Source: Penium margaritaceum (taxonomy: Eukaryota; Streptophyta; Zygnematophyceae; Desmidiales; Peniaceae). From it: a DNA stretch of 64,000 bases. The notes under the pieces are model-generated. The model had not been told where the DNA came from and did no database searches. It worked only from the letters and a program-made list of their open reading frames with translations. The stretch is taken from positions 4,460-68,459 of the forward strand of contig SZWC01003923.1 in assembly GCA_023375785.1 (NCBI GenBank), in the 5' to 3' direction. A program made the position numbers and the translations under genes. This document shows, piece after piece, positions 10,989-22,000 of the stretch. Every line of letters starts with the position of its first letter. Position 1 is the first letter of the stretch.

Positions 10989-11189
10989 CCTTGGAGACGG
11001 GGTTGAACCTCCAAAACCAAATGCTGGATATAATGCATGGAGTGTCAAAAATGACATAGCGCTTGCGATTCTTGTGACATGAGTGCATGAGTCATAGCAT
11101 GTCCACCTCCAAAGTATCACACATGTATCAAAGGCTTATGAGAAGCTTGGGCGTGTACACCAAGCAATGACTCTTGCAAATCGCCTCTT

Positions 11190-11769
11190 CATCCTTCAAA
11201 AGCGGATTTTGATGAGGGTGAGCAAGGGAGAGTTGATTTTGGACATCCCCTTGTAGTTTGAAGGATTGCTGCAACAAGAAACCCAAATGAACTGAGAAAT
11301 CGACACGAACATGGAGTCCATGATCCTCCTCATGGCGCTTCTTGAAACCCAGGGTCCTCTGATCACCGTCTTTGGCGGTTGGAAGGGGGTAGATTTGACG
11401 CATGAGGAGGTATCCGTGTACGTGTGCAACAAGGCCATCCGTCGCAAGAGTAGTGAGGCTAAGATTTCACTCTATGTTGCACAGTACTGTGATCAAGGCA
11501 ACAACTCCTCTTCGATTCACAACAGCAGCGGAAGCGATGGCGGTGGAGGAAAAGGTAATGGTTGTGATGGAAAGAGTTCAAAGCGTCCAAGGAAGTGCCA
11601 TAACTGTGGCAAGCCTGGGCATTGGGCACAGGAGTGTAGTGGTCTGAAGCAGGAAGACAAAGATCATGGTGGTAGATATGAGGGCAAAGGGAAGGGTAAG
11701 AAAGAGTTGACAAACATGATGGCTGAGAGCGTGCCAATAACCAAGGGAGCGGCACTGCTGAAGCGTTGA
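11190..11769 (+). pseudogene. Family-1 gag remnant (copy Y)
   Basis: It has the family-1 capsid signature (M-I-L-L-M-A-L, VFGGWKGVDLTHEEV), a Ser/Gly-rich linker and a complete CCHC zinc knuckle (CHNCGKPGHWAQEC), then a Lys/Gly-rich tail. This is the best-preserved gag 3' part of family 1 in the window. Confidence 0.8.
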
Positions 11770-11786
11770 GCCTACGGGCTTGACTC

Positions 11787-13450
11787 TTGCACAAACCACC
11801 ACTCTTCAAGGGTGAAGGATGGGTGCATCTCCAGGGGGAAACTGAACGTCGCTTCAGATGTGCAAATGGTAGCCTTGTCCATGCAGACGACAAGGGAGAT
11901 AAGTTGATCAGCATCAACATGAATGGCGTTGAAAAAGACTTGAAGCTAGATAACGTTGTTGACATGTCGTCTTTTGCCACAAACCTATTGTCAGTGTCAA
12001 AAATCACGGGCCACAACATGACGGTCGTGTTCACGAAGGAGGAGGCCGTGAGAGTCAAGAACAGGGACATCAAGATCTCTTACCTGAAGGAGATTCTTGT
12101 CGCTCAAGTCCCAAGAGTTGATGGGCTCTATGTGGTACACACCAAGCCCCTTGAGAGGAAAAATGAGGGATATGCAGTAATTGAAAAGCCCAAGTCTCTT
12201 AAGCCTTTTCTTATACCATTGGTAGTCAACATGGCGGCCACCTCCACCGACATAGATGCTAAGCTTTGGCACAGGCGGTTTGGCCATGACGCCTACAGCA
12301 CATTGCATGCTATGTAGCAGCATGAAGTGGTTCATGGGATGGAGCGATGTAAGGCCAAGGATGAGGGAAAGTGCAAGAAGCTGTGTAAGCCATGCCTCCA
12401 AGGCAAGGGAAAGAGAAAGCCTTTTGAGCAGAATGTACAAAATCCGGCAGTATTCTTGGACCTGATTCACTCTTATGTGTGTGGACTATTGCGCACCCCT
12501 TTCAACCGTAGCAGCAAGTATTTCTTGACCTTCATCCATGACCACAGTTGCAAGATGTGGATCTTCCTCCTTGAGATAAAGGAGAGAGGTCAAGGAGAAG
12601 CGGCAAGAGTTTGTCACGATGGTAGAGCGGCAGACAAGCAAGAAGGTCAACGCTCTGCGGACGGACAGTGTTGGTGAGTACGAGGCATGCAAAGGCTGGT
12701 TGAGCCAACACGACATCAACCACCAGACCACTACGACTTACACCCCCCTAGAAAAATGGGGTTGCGGAGCGGATGAACCAGACTATCCTCTCCATGACAC
12801 GAAGCATGCTCTTTGACGCCAAACTCCCAGCTCGCTTTTGGGCTGAAGGTGTAAGAACTGCTTGCTACCTTGTGAATCTCACACTGGCAGCCGGGCTTGG
12901 AAGGTGTGGTAAGAAGCAGCAACAGAAGCTCCTCAGGACGCCACATGAGGCTTGGTCAGGGAAGAAGCCACATGCCTCCCACTTAAGGGTCTTTGGCTAT
13001 ATTGCCTTGGCAAAGGTTCAAGAAGGAGAAGGAAGTGGGAAGGTGGATGCTCGCGCTCACAAGTGTGTAATTGTTGGATACGACCCTTCACAGAATGCAT
13101 ACATGCTATGGGACCAAGCGACTCGAAAGCTCATCAGAAGCCAAGATGTCAAGTTTGATGAAAGGACACTTAACAAGGGAGAGTCGCTGGACCCTGTCCA
13201 TGCTTCCAAATCAAGAGAGTGGGTTGTCTTGATCGAGTCAGGTGATCAGGCACCTAAGAAGTGGCAGATGGTGCCGGTGAAGGATATTGTTACAGGGAGT
13301 GTGGCTGTGCTGGCTGACAAAGCAAGGGACTCTGACATTGAGTCTTAGTCGTCTGAGGCCTCTAAGTCAAACTCTGAGGCCGATGGCTCTTCCTCAATCA
13401 ACAGATCACTGGAGCATAGGAGCAACACAAGCAACTAGGCCTTGAAGCAA
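11787..13450 (+). pseudogene. Family-1 protease and integrase (copy Y)
   Basis: The protease tail reads S-S-F-A-T-N-L-L-S-V-S-K-I. The integrase zinc finger follows (LWHRRFGH, CKPCLQGK), then the core with VGEYEACKGWLSQHDINH and the C-terminal HLRVFGY...VIVGYDPS. In its family integrase joins element DNA to the genome. It is broken several times. Confidence 0.8.
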
Positions 13451-13507
13451 CACCAGCGATACTCTGGTGTAGTATACGTTCGAGGAAACCTCCGCCCAAG
13501 TGCGATG

Positions 13508-14245
13508 TGTTGGAATAAGAGGAGAGAGGGAGCCTTGGAGTAGCAAACATATTGGACTAGAAAGGCATCACTTGTGCTGAAGAATGGTTGTTGAATCACT
13601 CAAAATGATTGAGTACATATAGAGTTAGAGCTTGGGCAAGTCAGCCCTCTCACAAGCCACACCACTTAGCCATGAAGGCTAAGGCTCACACACTAGAGTC
13701 CATAGTCTCACACAAGAGAGGAAATCAGCCTAGGAATCAAGCTGACCATTCACACACAACCCAGAGAGCTAGAAAGTGCTCTCATGGTACACTCCTAGTG
13801 GTCACATAACCCACAACCCCATTGAGAATCACCATGTGTCCATGGCTAGCACACAAGGATCTCACCTTACCTAAATAGTAAGGAGAGGTACCTTTTTCCT
13901 AGTCAGCACACTGTGACAAGGCAACCCAAGAATCTAGGACCTTTTTGGATGTTTCTCCCATCAAGTCTTGACCCTCGACCTCTTGCCGTTCTCTTTTCTC
14001 AGGCTAAGGCATAGAGCCAACGCCCATGGTCACCCAGATATCGTTGGTCGATTTCCCTGGAAACTTCAAAAATTCATATCTCCCTATCCAACGGTTGGAC
14101 CGGCCTGAACCTTTGACCGCATACATTTTGCCACCTGATGTTGTCAATGGTGAAGTCCAATCGACGATCAGAGCAGGCATTAATTAGTTTCCTGGAACTT
14201 TCTCCTCTGAACCTGAAACTGAGTCGGATAGCTCGTTTCCCAACA
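13508..14245 (-). repeat. Solo family-2 LTR
   Basis: A 738-bp LTR, TGTTGG to CCAACA, has no internal region. It is flanked by the exact 5-bp repeat CGATG (13503-13507 and 14246-14250). Family-1 pol continues on both sides. Solo LTRs arise by recombination between the two LTRs of an inserted element. Confidence 0.92.
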
Positions 14246-14250
14246 CGATG

Positions 14251-15063
14251 CTAAGAGTACTGAAGTGACCGGACTTAGCTGGTCATGCTTGGCTCGAGGA
14301 GAGCCGCTCACCATAACAGAGGCTATGATCATGACAGATGCGGCCAAGTGGAAGGAGGCAGTAGATAGTGAACCTGGATCCATTGAAGAGAACAGAACAT
14401 GGGTTCTGGTGGACGGGCTCCCAAACACGCACGTGGTGGGGTCAAGGTGGATACTCCGGAAATCGTTCAAGCAAGATGGTATTATCGACAAGTATTAGGC
14501 AAGAGTTGTGGTGAAGGGGTTTTCCTAGCGTGCAGTCTCAAAGTATGAGTAGACCTTCCTGCTTGTGGTCACTTTGCCTCCATTAGATCCATGTTTGGCA
14601 TCGCTGCTGCAAAGGATCTAGAGGTCCACCAGATGGACGTCAAAACAATTTTCCTCTACGTGTAGCTAGATAAAGAAGTCTTGATGGAATTGCCTCAACG
14701 AGGGAAAGCTCCGGAGGGCAAGGTTTTGGAACTGGTCAAAGTACTCTACCGGCTGAAATAGGCCCAAAGGATGTGGTACAAGGAGTAGGACGGCTTCATG
14801 GAAGGGCTCACCTTCACGCACTCCTAGACTGACCTTAATGTCCATGTTCGGGAGGATGAGCAAGGCTTGATGCAGGTTGTAATGCACGTGGATGACCTGA
14901 TAATCTCCTCGTTGTCGGTCATTGACCTGATCATCAGCACACCCATGACAAGAAACCTCAAGCCCTCCACCTCCATAAGCCCTCGCATGGAAGCCGAACG
15001 GCGTGAGATGGAGAACATTCCCTACCAGACTACTATTGGTAGCCTCATGTATGCCATGGTGGG
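14251..15063 (+). pseudogene. Family-1 RT remnant (copy Y)
   Basis: This is the N-terminal and palm part of RT (A-A-K-W-K-E-A-V-D-S-E, WILRKSFKQDGIIDKY, HQMDVKT-like) up to the M-Y-A-M-V-G motif, where the next LTR starts. It is broken several times. Confidence 0.75.
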
Positions 15064-15781
15064 TGTCAACCTGCCTGAGGCAACGGTCTAGAAAACGGGT
15101 TCCGACACAATGTTTCTCGCCGACCGCTCTTGGTATTGCAACCAAGAGATGATATCACCCGGAGAGCCAAGGTTCTACACTGAGCAGTTCATATAAATCA
15201 CTTCCTTGCACTGTATCCTTAGTACCTGGTCCCTTTTGCTCGAGGAGGATACTCCTGGAGCTTAGACCAACCAATGCTTCTTTAGTATCTGCCTCTGGTG
15301 GGCAACTTTGTTAGGACTCTTAAAGGTAAGAACTGTACTCAATTACTGGCAACTGACAGGTTCTTATAGTCCCAGAGCCAGCCTCTAGCCTAGACGCGCA
15401 GTGGCTCCTTCGATAAGCCACTTTAGGGACAATCTGGATCGCGTCATCCCCCCTACCTACATGGCGCTCTCCGTGACCGCCAGGTGGCGCGAGCCACCAG
15501 GAATGACTGTGGAATGATCAAAGATGTCTCTTAGAACATTCCTGTCCCCCTTTTGGCCACAAAGAAAACTAGTCACGAGGCTGGGATTTGACCTAGTGAC
15601 CTCTCGCTCCAGGCTCTAACTCTGGAACATCTAAGCCAGAAGGAGTTGTTCTTGGTAGTGTTTACTCGTCATACTATCCAGAAAATACCAAGAGGACTTG
15701 CTCCAAAGGAGCAATGCATACATAGTCCGTCCTACTCCTATCCAAATATCAGCCATTAACAAGGAGCATATGAGGCCAACA
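15064..15781 (-). repeat. Family-1 LTR (3' LTR of A)
   Basis: It runs TGTCAACC to GGCCAACA, 718 bp. The next bases, read on minus, are the polypurine tract AAGGGAGAGTT. The left flank is family-1 RT on the plus strand. Confidence 0.85.
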
Positions 15782-17190
15782 AACTCTCCCTTGCACCTCC
15801 GTCCATTAGCTGTGAGATCTCTCCTTTCTCTAGCAGTTGTAGCCTCAGTCTTCATCCGCTGCGTTGACCATACCAATGCCTCCATAACCTGCAGAGTATA
15901 ATTTGCGGTCTAGTGCCTTTTTCATGCAGTGTGCAAGCATAATGCGCTTGACTGCCTGCCAGTGCCATGGCCCTAGAATTGCCACAAACTTGCTCACTTG
16001 GCCCACTGCATAGGAAATGTTAGGGCATGTTCCTACCATGGCATACATGAGGCTGCCAATGGCAGACGGGTAGGGAATGTTCTCTATCTCATGTCATTCT
16101 GCTTTCATGCTGGGGCTCATGGAAGAGGAGAGCTTGATGTCTGTTGTCATGGTTGTGGTGATGGGCTTGTCATCCTCCATGTTGTAATGCTTGAGGATCT
16201 CCATGATGTACTTGATCTGGTTGAGCTCGATGGTGCTTGATGCTCAATTGCGGTGGACGGCTATCCGGAGGTAGAACTCAAGCGTACCCATGTCTTTCAT
16301 CTTGAAACTGATGTTAAGATCTGTCTTTAGCTTGTTCAACAGCTCAAGCGATGACGAGTAGATGATCAGGTCATCCACGTATAGTGCAACTAGCATCAAG
16401 CCTTGCTCATCCTCCCGCTCATAGACACTAATGTCCTTCTTGCAGTGCGAGAAGGTGAGCCCGACCATTAAGCCGTCCATCTCCTTGTACCACATCCTCG
16501 TGGCATGTTGTAGCTTGTACTGTGCTTTGACCAGTTGGCAAACCTTACCCTCTGGAGCTTTCACTCCCTCGGGCACTCCCATAAGCACTTCTTTGTCTAG
16601 CTTCCCATACACGAAAGATCTCTTGACATCCATCTGGTGGACCTCTAGATCTTTTCCAGTAGCGATGCCCAACATGGATCCGATGGACGCAAAGGTGACA
16701 ACAAGCGCGAAGGTCTCCTCGTACTCTGAGCGTGCACGCCGGGAAAACCCCTTTGCCACAACTCTTGCATGGTACTTGTTGATAGTACCATCTTGCTTGA
16801 ATTCTTTCTAGAGTACCCACTTTGACCCCACCACGTGCGCGTTTGGAGGCCTGTCCACCAGAACCCATGTTTTGTTCTCTTCAATGGATGAAATTTTGCT
16901 ATCTATTGCCTCCTTCCACTTGGTGGCATCTGGCATGTTCTTAGCCTTCGTTATGGTCACAAGCTCTCCCTGAGCCAAGCATGACCAGCTCAGGTTGGTC
17001 CAGTTTTCACTCCCAGCATCGTACTTGGGCGGAGCTTTCTTGTGGTCTGTACTACGCCGGAGTGTTGCTGGTGGTGCTTCAAGGCTTAGTTGCTTCTGTT
17101 GTTCCTGCGTTGCCAAAAATGTACTGTTTCGGGAAGAGCCATCGGCCTCAAAGTTAGACACAGAACCTCGGACGACAAAGACTGAGTGAC
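15782..17190 (-). pseudogene. Family-1 RT and RNase H remnant (element A)
   Basis: It carries the RT catalytic box L-Y-V-D-D-L-I-I-Y near 16370 and D-V-K-R-S-F-V-Y-G upstream, with WVLVDRPPNAHVVGSKW at the N-terminal end. RNase H is represented only by its distal part. It is broken. Confidence 0.8.
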
Positions 17191-17574
17191 AAAGTCTGTC
17201 GCTGTGTCAGCCTGCATAGTCACTCTACCTGCAGCACCATCCTTCACTGGCACCTTCTACGAGTATTTGGTGCCTCATCACCTGCCTCAAGCAACAAAAC
17301 CCACTCTCCTGATTTGGGAGCATGGACAGGGTCCAGCAACTCTCCCTTGTCGAGCGTCCTTTCATGAAACTGGACATATCGACTCCTGATGAGCTTTCCA
17401 GCCGCTGGGTCCCATAGCCTGTACGCCTTGTGTGCGGTGGCATATCCGACCATTACACACTTACAAGCACGTATATCCAACTTACCACTTCCTTGTCCTG
17501 CTTGGACCTTCACCCAAGCAGTACAGCTAAATACCCTCATGCTTTGTGTCATGCCAGGGATAGTGTGGTTCATT
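17191..17574 (-). pseudogene. Family-1 integrase C-terminal part (element A)
   Basis: It has the integrase tail motifs (C-V-M-V-G-Y-A, YRLWDPAAGKLI). The frame is interrupted by the hAT element at 17583, and the core continues at 22001. Confidence 0.8.
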
Positions 17575-17639
17575 AGCTCGGCTAAGGGAGAAACCGAGCC
17601 TGGAATCACGGTTCTCAAGACGGAACCGGACTCTCGGGT

Positions 17640-17790
17640 CGGTCCTACGTGCCGGACCCGGACTCGTGTGTCCGGGTCCGGCTTGCAGACTCAGACTCGC
17701 GAGTCCGGGGACTCGCGAGTCCGAGTCCACACTTGGGACCCGGACTCGCGAGTATCTTGGGCTCGGATTTGTGAGTCCTGTCCATTCTGA
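17640..17790. repeat. Left subterminal palindromic repeats of the hAT element
   Basis: About six copies of a GGACTCGCGAGTCC-like unit, several of them perfect palindromes (for example CGGACTCGCGAGTCCG), lie 60-210 bp inside the left end. Subterminal repeats of hAT elements are known transposase binding sites; that role here is inferred. Confidence 0.75.
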
Positions 17791-18194
17791 GTTAGGTTTC
17801 CCCAAGTTTATGAACATGGGATTTTGTTTGTTGTCAGTGTAGGGTTTTGTGACTCTCAGCACAATGTGCTGGAAGTCAATGGTGGTCACCTGCTCATGGC
17901 ATGTTAAGAGTGTGAATTCCTATTTGCCAATGTTGGTGTGCAGTCACATGTGGTACAGCAATTAGAAGCAGTCCTGCTCCATTGACATCTCCAATAGCAG
18001 TCTCCTCAACAAGTAACTTTGTGAAGTTAGTTGTTTGTAGTAATTTAAATGCAAGATAGCCAGCACTCACTCGTTCATTCATCACTGAAATGAACACTGA
18101 GATGGAACAGATATGGAGATTTCACATTGAACTTTGATCATTGAAACAAAAAATGGACAATGACACGAAAGAAAGCGGGTAAACACATGCACAT
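17791..18194. other. hAT 3' untranslated stretch
   Basis: This AT-richer sequence lies between the transposase stop and the subterminal repeats. No gene is seen; it probably includes the 3' UTR and poly(A) site. Confidence 0.5.
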
Positions 18195-21100
18195 CTAGGG
18201 TACTTCCACTACATCATCCTCGTCGTCATCTTTCTCGGGAACATCCTCCTCCCCAGCATCTCGCTCCGCCTCATCGCCTCCATCCTCATCCTCAGATGAC
18301 GAACTTTCCTCACTCTCATCTGCTGTCTCCGCACCTGGTGCTTCCTCTTCTTCTCCCTCATCATCTGAATCTGTCAACATTGCAGTCACCAAGCCTTGTA
18401 TGGCTGCTGCAGCTGCCTTCCATGCTTCCCTACGCCTACGTTTCTCCACGAGCTCCGGTGCAACCTCTCCTGCAGGCGTGACCGGGAAGTCACGGAGCAC
18501 CGGATCGTTGATCCACGATTTCAGGCACATGAGGTCCTGCACTGTAACGTTGGATAGGGAGTGACAAAAGTCTGTGATCACCATGCCTACAAGAGAGAAG
18601 AGCCGCTCCGAGGGAGTGCATGTCGCAGACACGGCAGACAAATCCTGCATAGCAAGAGCAAGCGTAGGGAACTTCCGCTAGTTTTCGCGGTGGTAGTGCA
18701 AGACGTTGCATTTGCGACCCGTGCGGGCATTCGCCTTGTAGTCTTGGATCTCGCGCTCCAGCGTGTCGGGTGGTGCCTCTTCAACCACCAGTTCAGGCTC
18801 CTCGTACAGCTCATCCAGAGGGTCCTCCAAGGCCACCTCCACCATTGTCTTCTTGTTCCGCTTGTCCTTCTTTCCCCGACCCTTCTTTGCGGCTGCTGCT
18901 GGACCCGTGATCTGCTGCTGGCTGCCGCTACCACTACCAGATGCACCTGCTCCTGCGGTTGCTGCTGATGTTGACTCGAGAGTAGCAGCATCTGCCACAA
19001 TGCAGCAAACACGCAGAACAAAAATGAAAACATGAACAGGTTTTAACACATGATGCTTGAGTTTCAACATATATTCTACTATACTACCCCCTCCCCCACA
19101 CCACTAACATAAGTACCTGCCTCGTCGTCGTCGGCGTCTCCTTGCGTTGCCTGCGTAGCTCTTGCGGCAGCTTCGGCAGCAGCCCTCCGTTCCTCCTCTT
19201 CCTTGCGGCGTTGAGCCTTCTCATACCATGGCTTCAGTTCCTCCAGGCACTTGACCTCCAGCTCCACGGCGTTCTTCACGCCGATCAGCTTGTGAACACG
19301 ATCAAGGAATCGCAACTTGAAGCGAGGGTCTGCGACTGTCGCGAGTACATGCCTCATGGAACACTTCTTCACGTACTTCTCTAACTGCAGAGAAAAAACT
19401 ATAGAAATAAATGCTGTCAGATGGGTGAAGCAGAAAGCAAGACAGAGGCACACTGTCTTCACGACCACCACCACCATAAACACCATCAGCACCACCTCAA
19501 GCACCACCCTCACCACCACCACCACCATCAACACCATAACCACCATCACCATCACCACCATGACCTTGTCCTCTGCAGCACGAAGGCCTGGCTTGAGGTC
19601 CTACAGCATCTGCTCTTGCGGGTCCAGCGGCTTCTTCTGCTGCACTTTCTTCTCTACCTGGCTGGCCCTCACCTGCCACCTGTTCAGCTTCTTGAAAATG
19701 AGGCTGAAGAACGGCAGCACAAGCGGGATAATGGGGTACTGACTGCCGCTAATGTCCTCTGTAAACCCTTTGAAGGGTTTCAACACGGCCGTGACCAGGG
19801 CTAGCAGCTCCCATCCTGTCCCACTGGGAGCTAGCTCGGCAGCCTTGTTCTTGAGCCAGAACTCCAGGGGCTCCTTCAGTTGAAAAACCAAGCACAAGCA
19901 CAAGCACAAGCACAAGCACATGCACAAGCACAAGCACATGCACAAGCACAAGCACATGGCACATAGTACAAGCACAAGCAGGGAGCAGAAGCACAAGCGC
20001 AGACCACAGCGTACAAAAGCAGAAAGTACCCTACCGGCAACAAGTAACATTACATGGCAGACTCTCGGCAGTGGATCCCATACAAATTGAGAAGCATCAA
20101 GTGAGCACACAGATGCATAAGCATCAAGTGATCACACAGATGCATAAGCTCCAATTGCACGTGCAATTCATACCTGGACCACACGCTCACACATGTCCAG
20201 GGTAGAGTTCCAGCGGGTTGGTGTATTAACGTGCAGCAACATGTACTGTACTCCCTGAGCCATGGCGACGTTGATTAGGCTCTCCTCACGCTTTGCCGAC
20301 TTCGTGATGTGGTTCACAATGTCGCGGGCAATCCGCAGCTGGCTGTTGACGTCCCCCACGTTAAGCAAGTCCTTCACCGCAAGGTTCATCGTGTGCCCCA
20401 TACAGCGGATGTGCCCCGCGGATGTGCCCCGCTTTGCTGAAGGCATCATTCTGGAGCACCAAGAAGTTGTCAACCATACTGTTGTTTGTGCTGTTGTTGT
20501 CCATCGTCACGTAAAAAATCTTGTCCCAAAGGTCCCACTCTATCACAGCAACAGAGAACAGGCTGAACACGTTCTCGGCCGTGGCCGAGCCAGAAACAGC
20601 TGGGAAAGAAATTGCAACATCCTGCATCTCCCAATCATGGATCCAATGAGCTATGACCCCGAGGTACTTGACGTTTGCGTGTGACTGCCATCCGTCTGTG
20701 GTGAAGGAAACACCCGACTCTAGAGCTTGAAATGTTTTTTTGATGCGCTTGCGGAAAGCTGCAGCTCCCAACCTGATCTGCTTCGCAAGAGTGATCCTGC
20801 CAGGCAACACTGCAAAGGGGTTGCAATGCAAGTGTCCTTGGCGCAGCCAGGTTGACTCGATGGACAAAAAACTTTGGTTGGTGTCAACCACATGCTTCCA
20901 GACACAGCTCTGAAAGTATTTCTTGTTAAAAGCAATGCCAACTCCTGCAACAGACCTGGCTAGAACTGTGTTGCCCGGCTCCACCTGTGCAGTAGTTTCT
21001 GTAGCAGCCTGGGTTGCGGTGACGAGGTTTTGCGCTGCTTCGGCTGTCTTCAGCTCCTTCCACCAGGCGTGGTGGCTTTTCCGCAGGTGCTTGCAACAGC

Positions 21101-21362
21101 TAGAAGTTCCACCATCGGATAGGATGTACAAGCCCTTCGTCGAGGTACGAGGACGGGGTGGGCAGAGCGTGCACCATGCGCGCGGGATGCCGTCGACCAT
21201 AACGTAGTCGAAGATGTGCCAGATGACAGACGGGCGGCATTTGCGGTTGTCAGGGCGTGGGTTGCTCGTCGCCACGTTGTTAGACTGCTCTGTTTTGTTC
21301 CTAGCACCAGCGGCAGGAGGTGCGGGGAGAGCTAGACCGGCGGCGGTCTGGTTGGACGCCAT
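18195..21362 (-). CDS. hAT transposase, four exons, two lesions
   Basis: The start is the ATG at 21362. Inferred exons are 21362-20174, about 19890-19604, 19388-19118 and 18990-18195. Donors CAG|GTATGA and CAG|GTACTT and acceptors CTCTGCAG and TTGTGGCAG are visible; the exon-2 edges are less sure. Residues 42-100 form a BED finger (C64, C67, H92, H97). RNase H-fold motifs are TTDGW (catalytic D223) and V-T-M-D-N-N-S-T-N (D288), then RCMGHTMNLAV and TRWNST. Exon 3 has ADPRFKLRFLD; exon 4 has the dimerisation motif SERLFSLVGMVI. The protein cuts and joins element ends in the nucleus. Odd points are a 13-bp tandem duplication at 20405-20430 that shifts the frame, an in-frame TAG at 18678-18680, a Lys-rich segment and a long acidic C-terminal tail. 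It is therefore probably inactive, but few lesions suggest relative youth. Confidence 0.85.
19455..19565. repeat. CCA/CAT-rich simple repeat in hAT intron
   Basis: Irregular (CCA)n with CAT interspersed lies within inferred intron 2 of the transposase. It translates to Val/Met or His runs that should not be taken as protein. Confidence 0.8.
19885..19985. repeat. (CACAAG)n simple repeat in hAT intron
   Basis: A hexamer array of CACAAG with CACATG variants lies within inferred intron 1, just upstream (on minus) of exon 2. Confidence 0.9.
20405..20430. repeat. 13-bp tandem duplication in transposase exon 1
   Basis: GCGGATGTGCCCC occurs twice in a row. Conserved residues before it (N-D-A-F-S-K-A-G) and after it (RCMGHTMNLAV) lie in different frames, so the duplication is a frameshifting lesion, probably replication slippage. 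Confidence 0.85.
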
Positions 21363-21524
21363 GGCCGCGGTTGCCCTGCCTACTCACTGCGTACTAGTAG
21401 CGAGGTGCTGAGAGAGCTCTGCGCTCTCTCGCTCCAAAGTGGAAGCAACCCCATCGAAGATTGAGCATAGCCTAGCTTGTAGGTGGAGGACGTGGGGGCT
21501 GTGGTCGAGTCAAGCAACCCTTCT

Positions 21525-21556
21525 ATCCACCGTCGATTGACGGATCGACGGTGGAT
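21525..21556. repeat. Perfect 13-bp hairpin upstream of the transposase
   Basis: ATCCACCGTCGAT and its inverse are separated by six bases, about 165 bp upstream of the transposase ATG. It may be a promoter-proximal regulatory or cruciform element; its role is unknown. Confidence 0.8.
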
Positions 21557-21654
21557 TGATGACTCTACTAGGAAGGGTGTGAAGGGGCTCGGACTAATGA
21601 GAGGGTAAGTGCGGCAGTTGCCGAGGTCGACCCCGGGTCCTTGGAACCCCCCCC

Positions 21655-21893
21655 NNNNNNNNNNNNNNNNNNNNNNNNNNNNNNNNNNNNNNNNNNNNNN
21701 NNNNNNNNNNNNNNNNNNNNNNNNNNNNNNNNNNNNNNNNNNNNNNNNNNNNNNNNNNNNNNNNNNNNNNNNNNNNNNNNNNNNNNNNNNNNNNNNNNNN
21801 NNNNNNNNNNNNNNNNNNNNNNNNNNNNNNNNNNNNNNNNNNNNNNNNNNNNNNNNNNNNNNNNNNNNNNNNNNNNNNNNNNNNNNNNNNNNN
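21655..21893. other. Assembly gap (239 N)
   Basis: A run of N lies in the right subterminal region of the hAT element. Frames called across it are artefacts. It is preceded by a C run and followed by GC-rich palindromic repeats, which probably defeated sequencing. Confidence 0.98.
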
Positions 21894-21985
21894 AGTCGGT
21901 TCGGGGACATGGACTCGGAACCGCGAGTCCACGACTTGGACTCAGACTCGTGGATCTGGACCGCGATTCCGGTAGGCTTGGTCAC
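21894..21985. repeat. Right subterminal repeats of the hAT element
   Basis: Copies of the GGACTCG(G/C)GAGTCC-like unit match those at the left end (for example GAACCGCGAGTCCACG, GGACTCAGACTCGTGG). More copies probably lie in the gap. Confidence 0.7.
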
Positions 21986-22000
21986 AGGCTTAAGCTCGGC

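Larger units (their letters stand above)
10989..15063 (+). mobile_element. Ty1/copia family-1 copy Y (partial, host of later insertions)
   Basis: This plus-strand copy starts inside gag and runs through protease and integrase into RT. A solo family-2 LTR is inserted at 13508, and the copy is interrupted at 15064 by the LTR of the A-B-F chain. It is probably among the oldest layers. It is broken many times and has no LTR of its own in view. Confidence 0.85.
17583..21992 (-). mobile_element. hAT-superfamily DNA transposon
   Basis: The element is 4.41 kb including an assembly gap. It is bounded by an exact 8-bp target duplication AGCTCGGC (17575-17582 and 21993-22000), the length that hAT transposases make. 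The ends are inverted: TAAG...CTTA, followed by related subterminal stretches (ACCGAGCCT near the left end, ACCAAGCCT read inward from the right). It encodes a BED-type hAT transposase on the minus strand. Family-1 integrase sequence continues across the insertion. Confidence 0.93.

Noticed and set aside
19079-19561. Val/Met-rich and His-rich proteins from 19079-19804
   Set aside because: They come from CCA/CAT simple repeats in a transposase intron; only the part from 19388 downward matches hAT.
19601-20110. Leu/Val/His/Cys-rich membrane-like protein
   Set aside because: The hydrophobic part is the translated (CACAAG)n repeat in an intron; only the C-terminal half is transposase.
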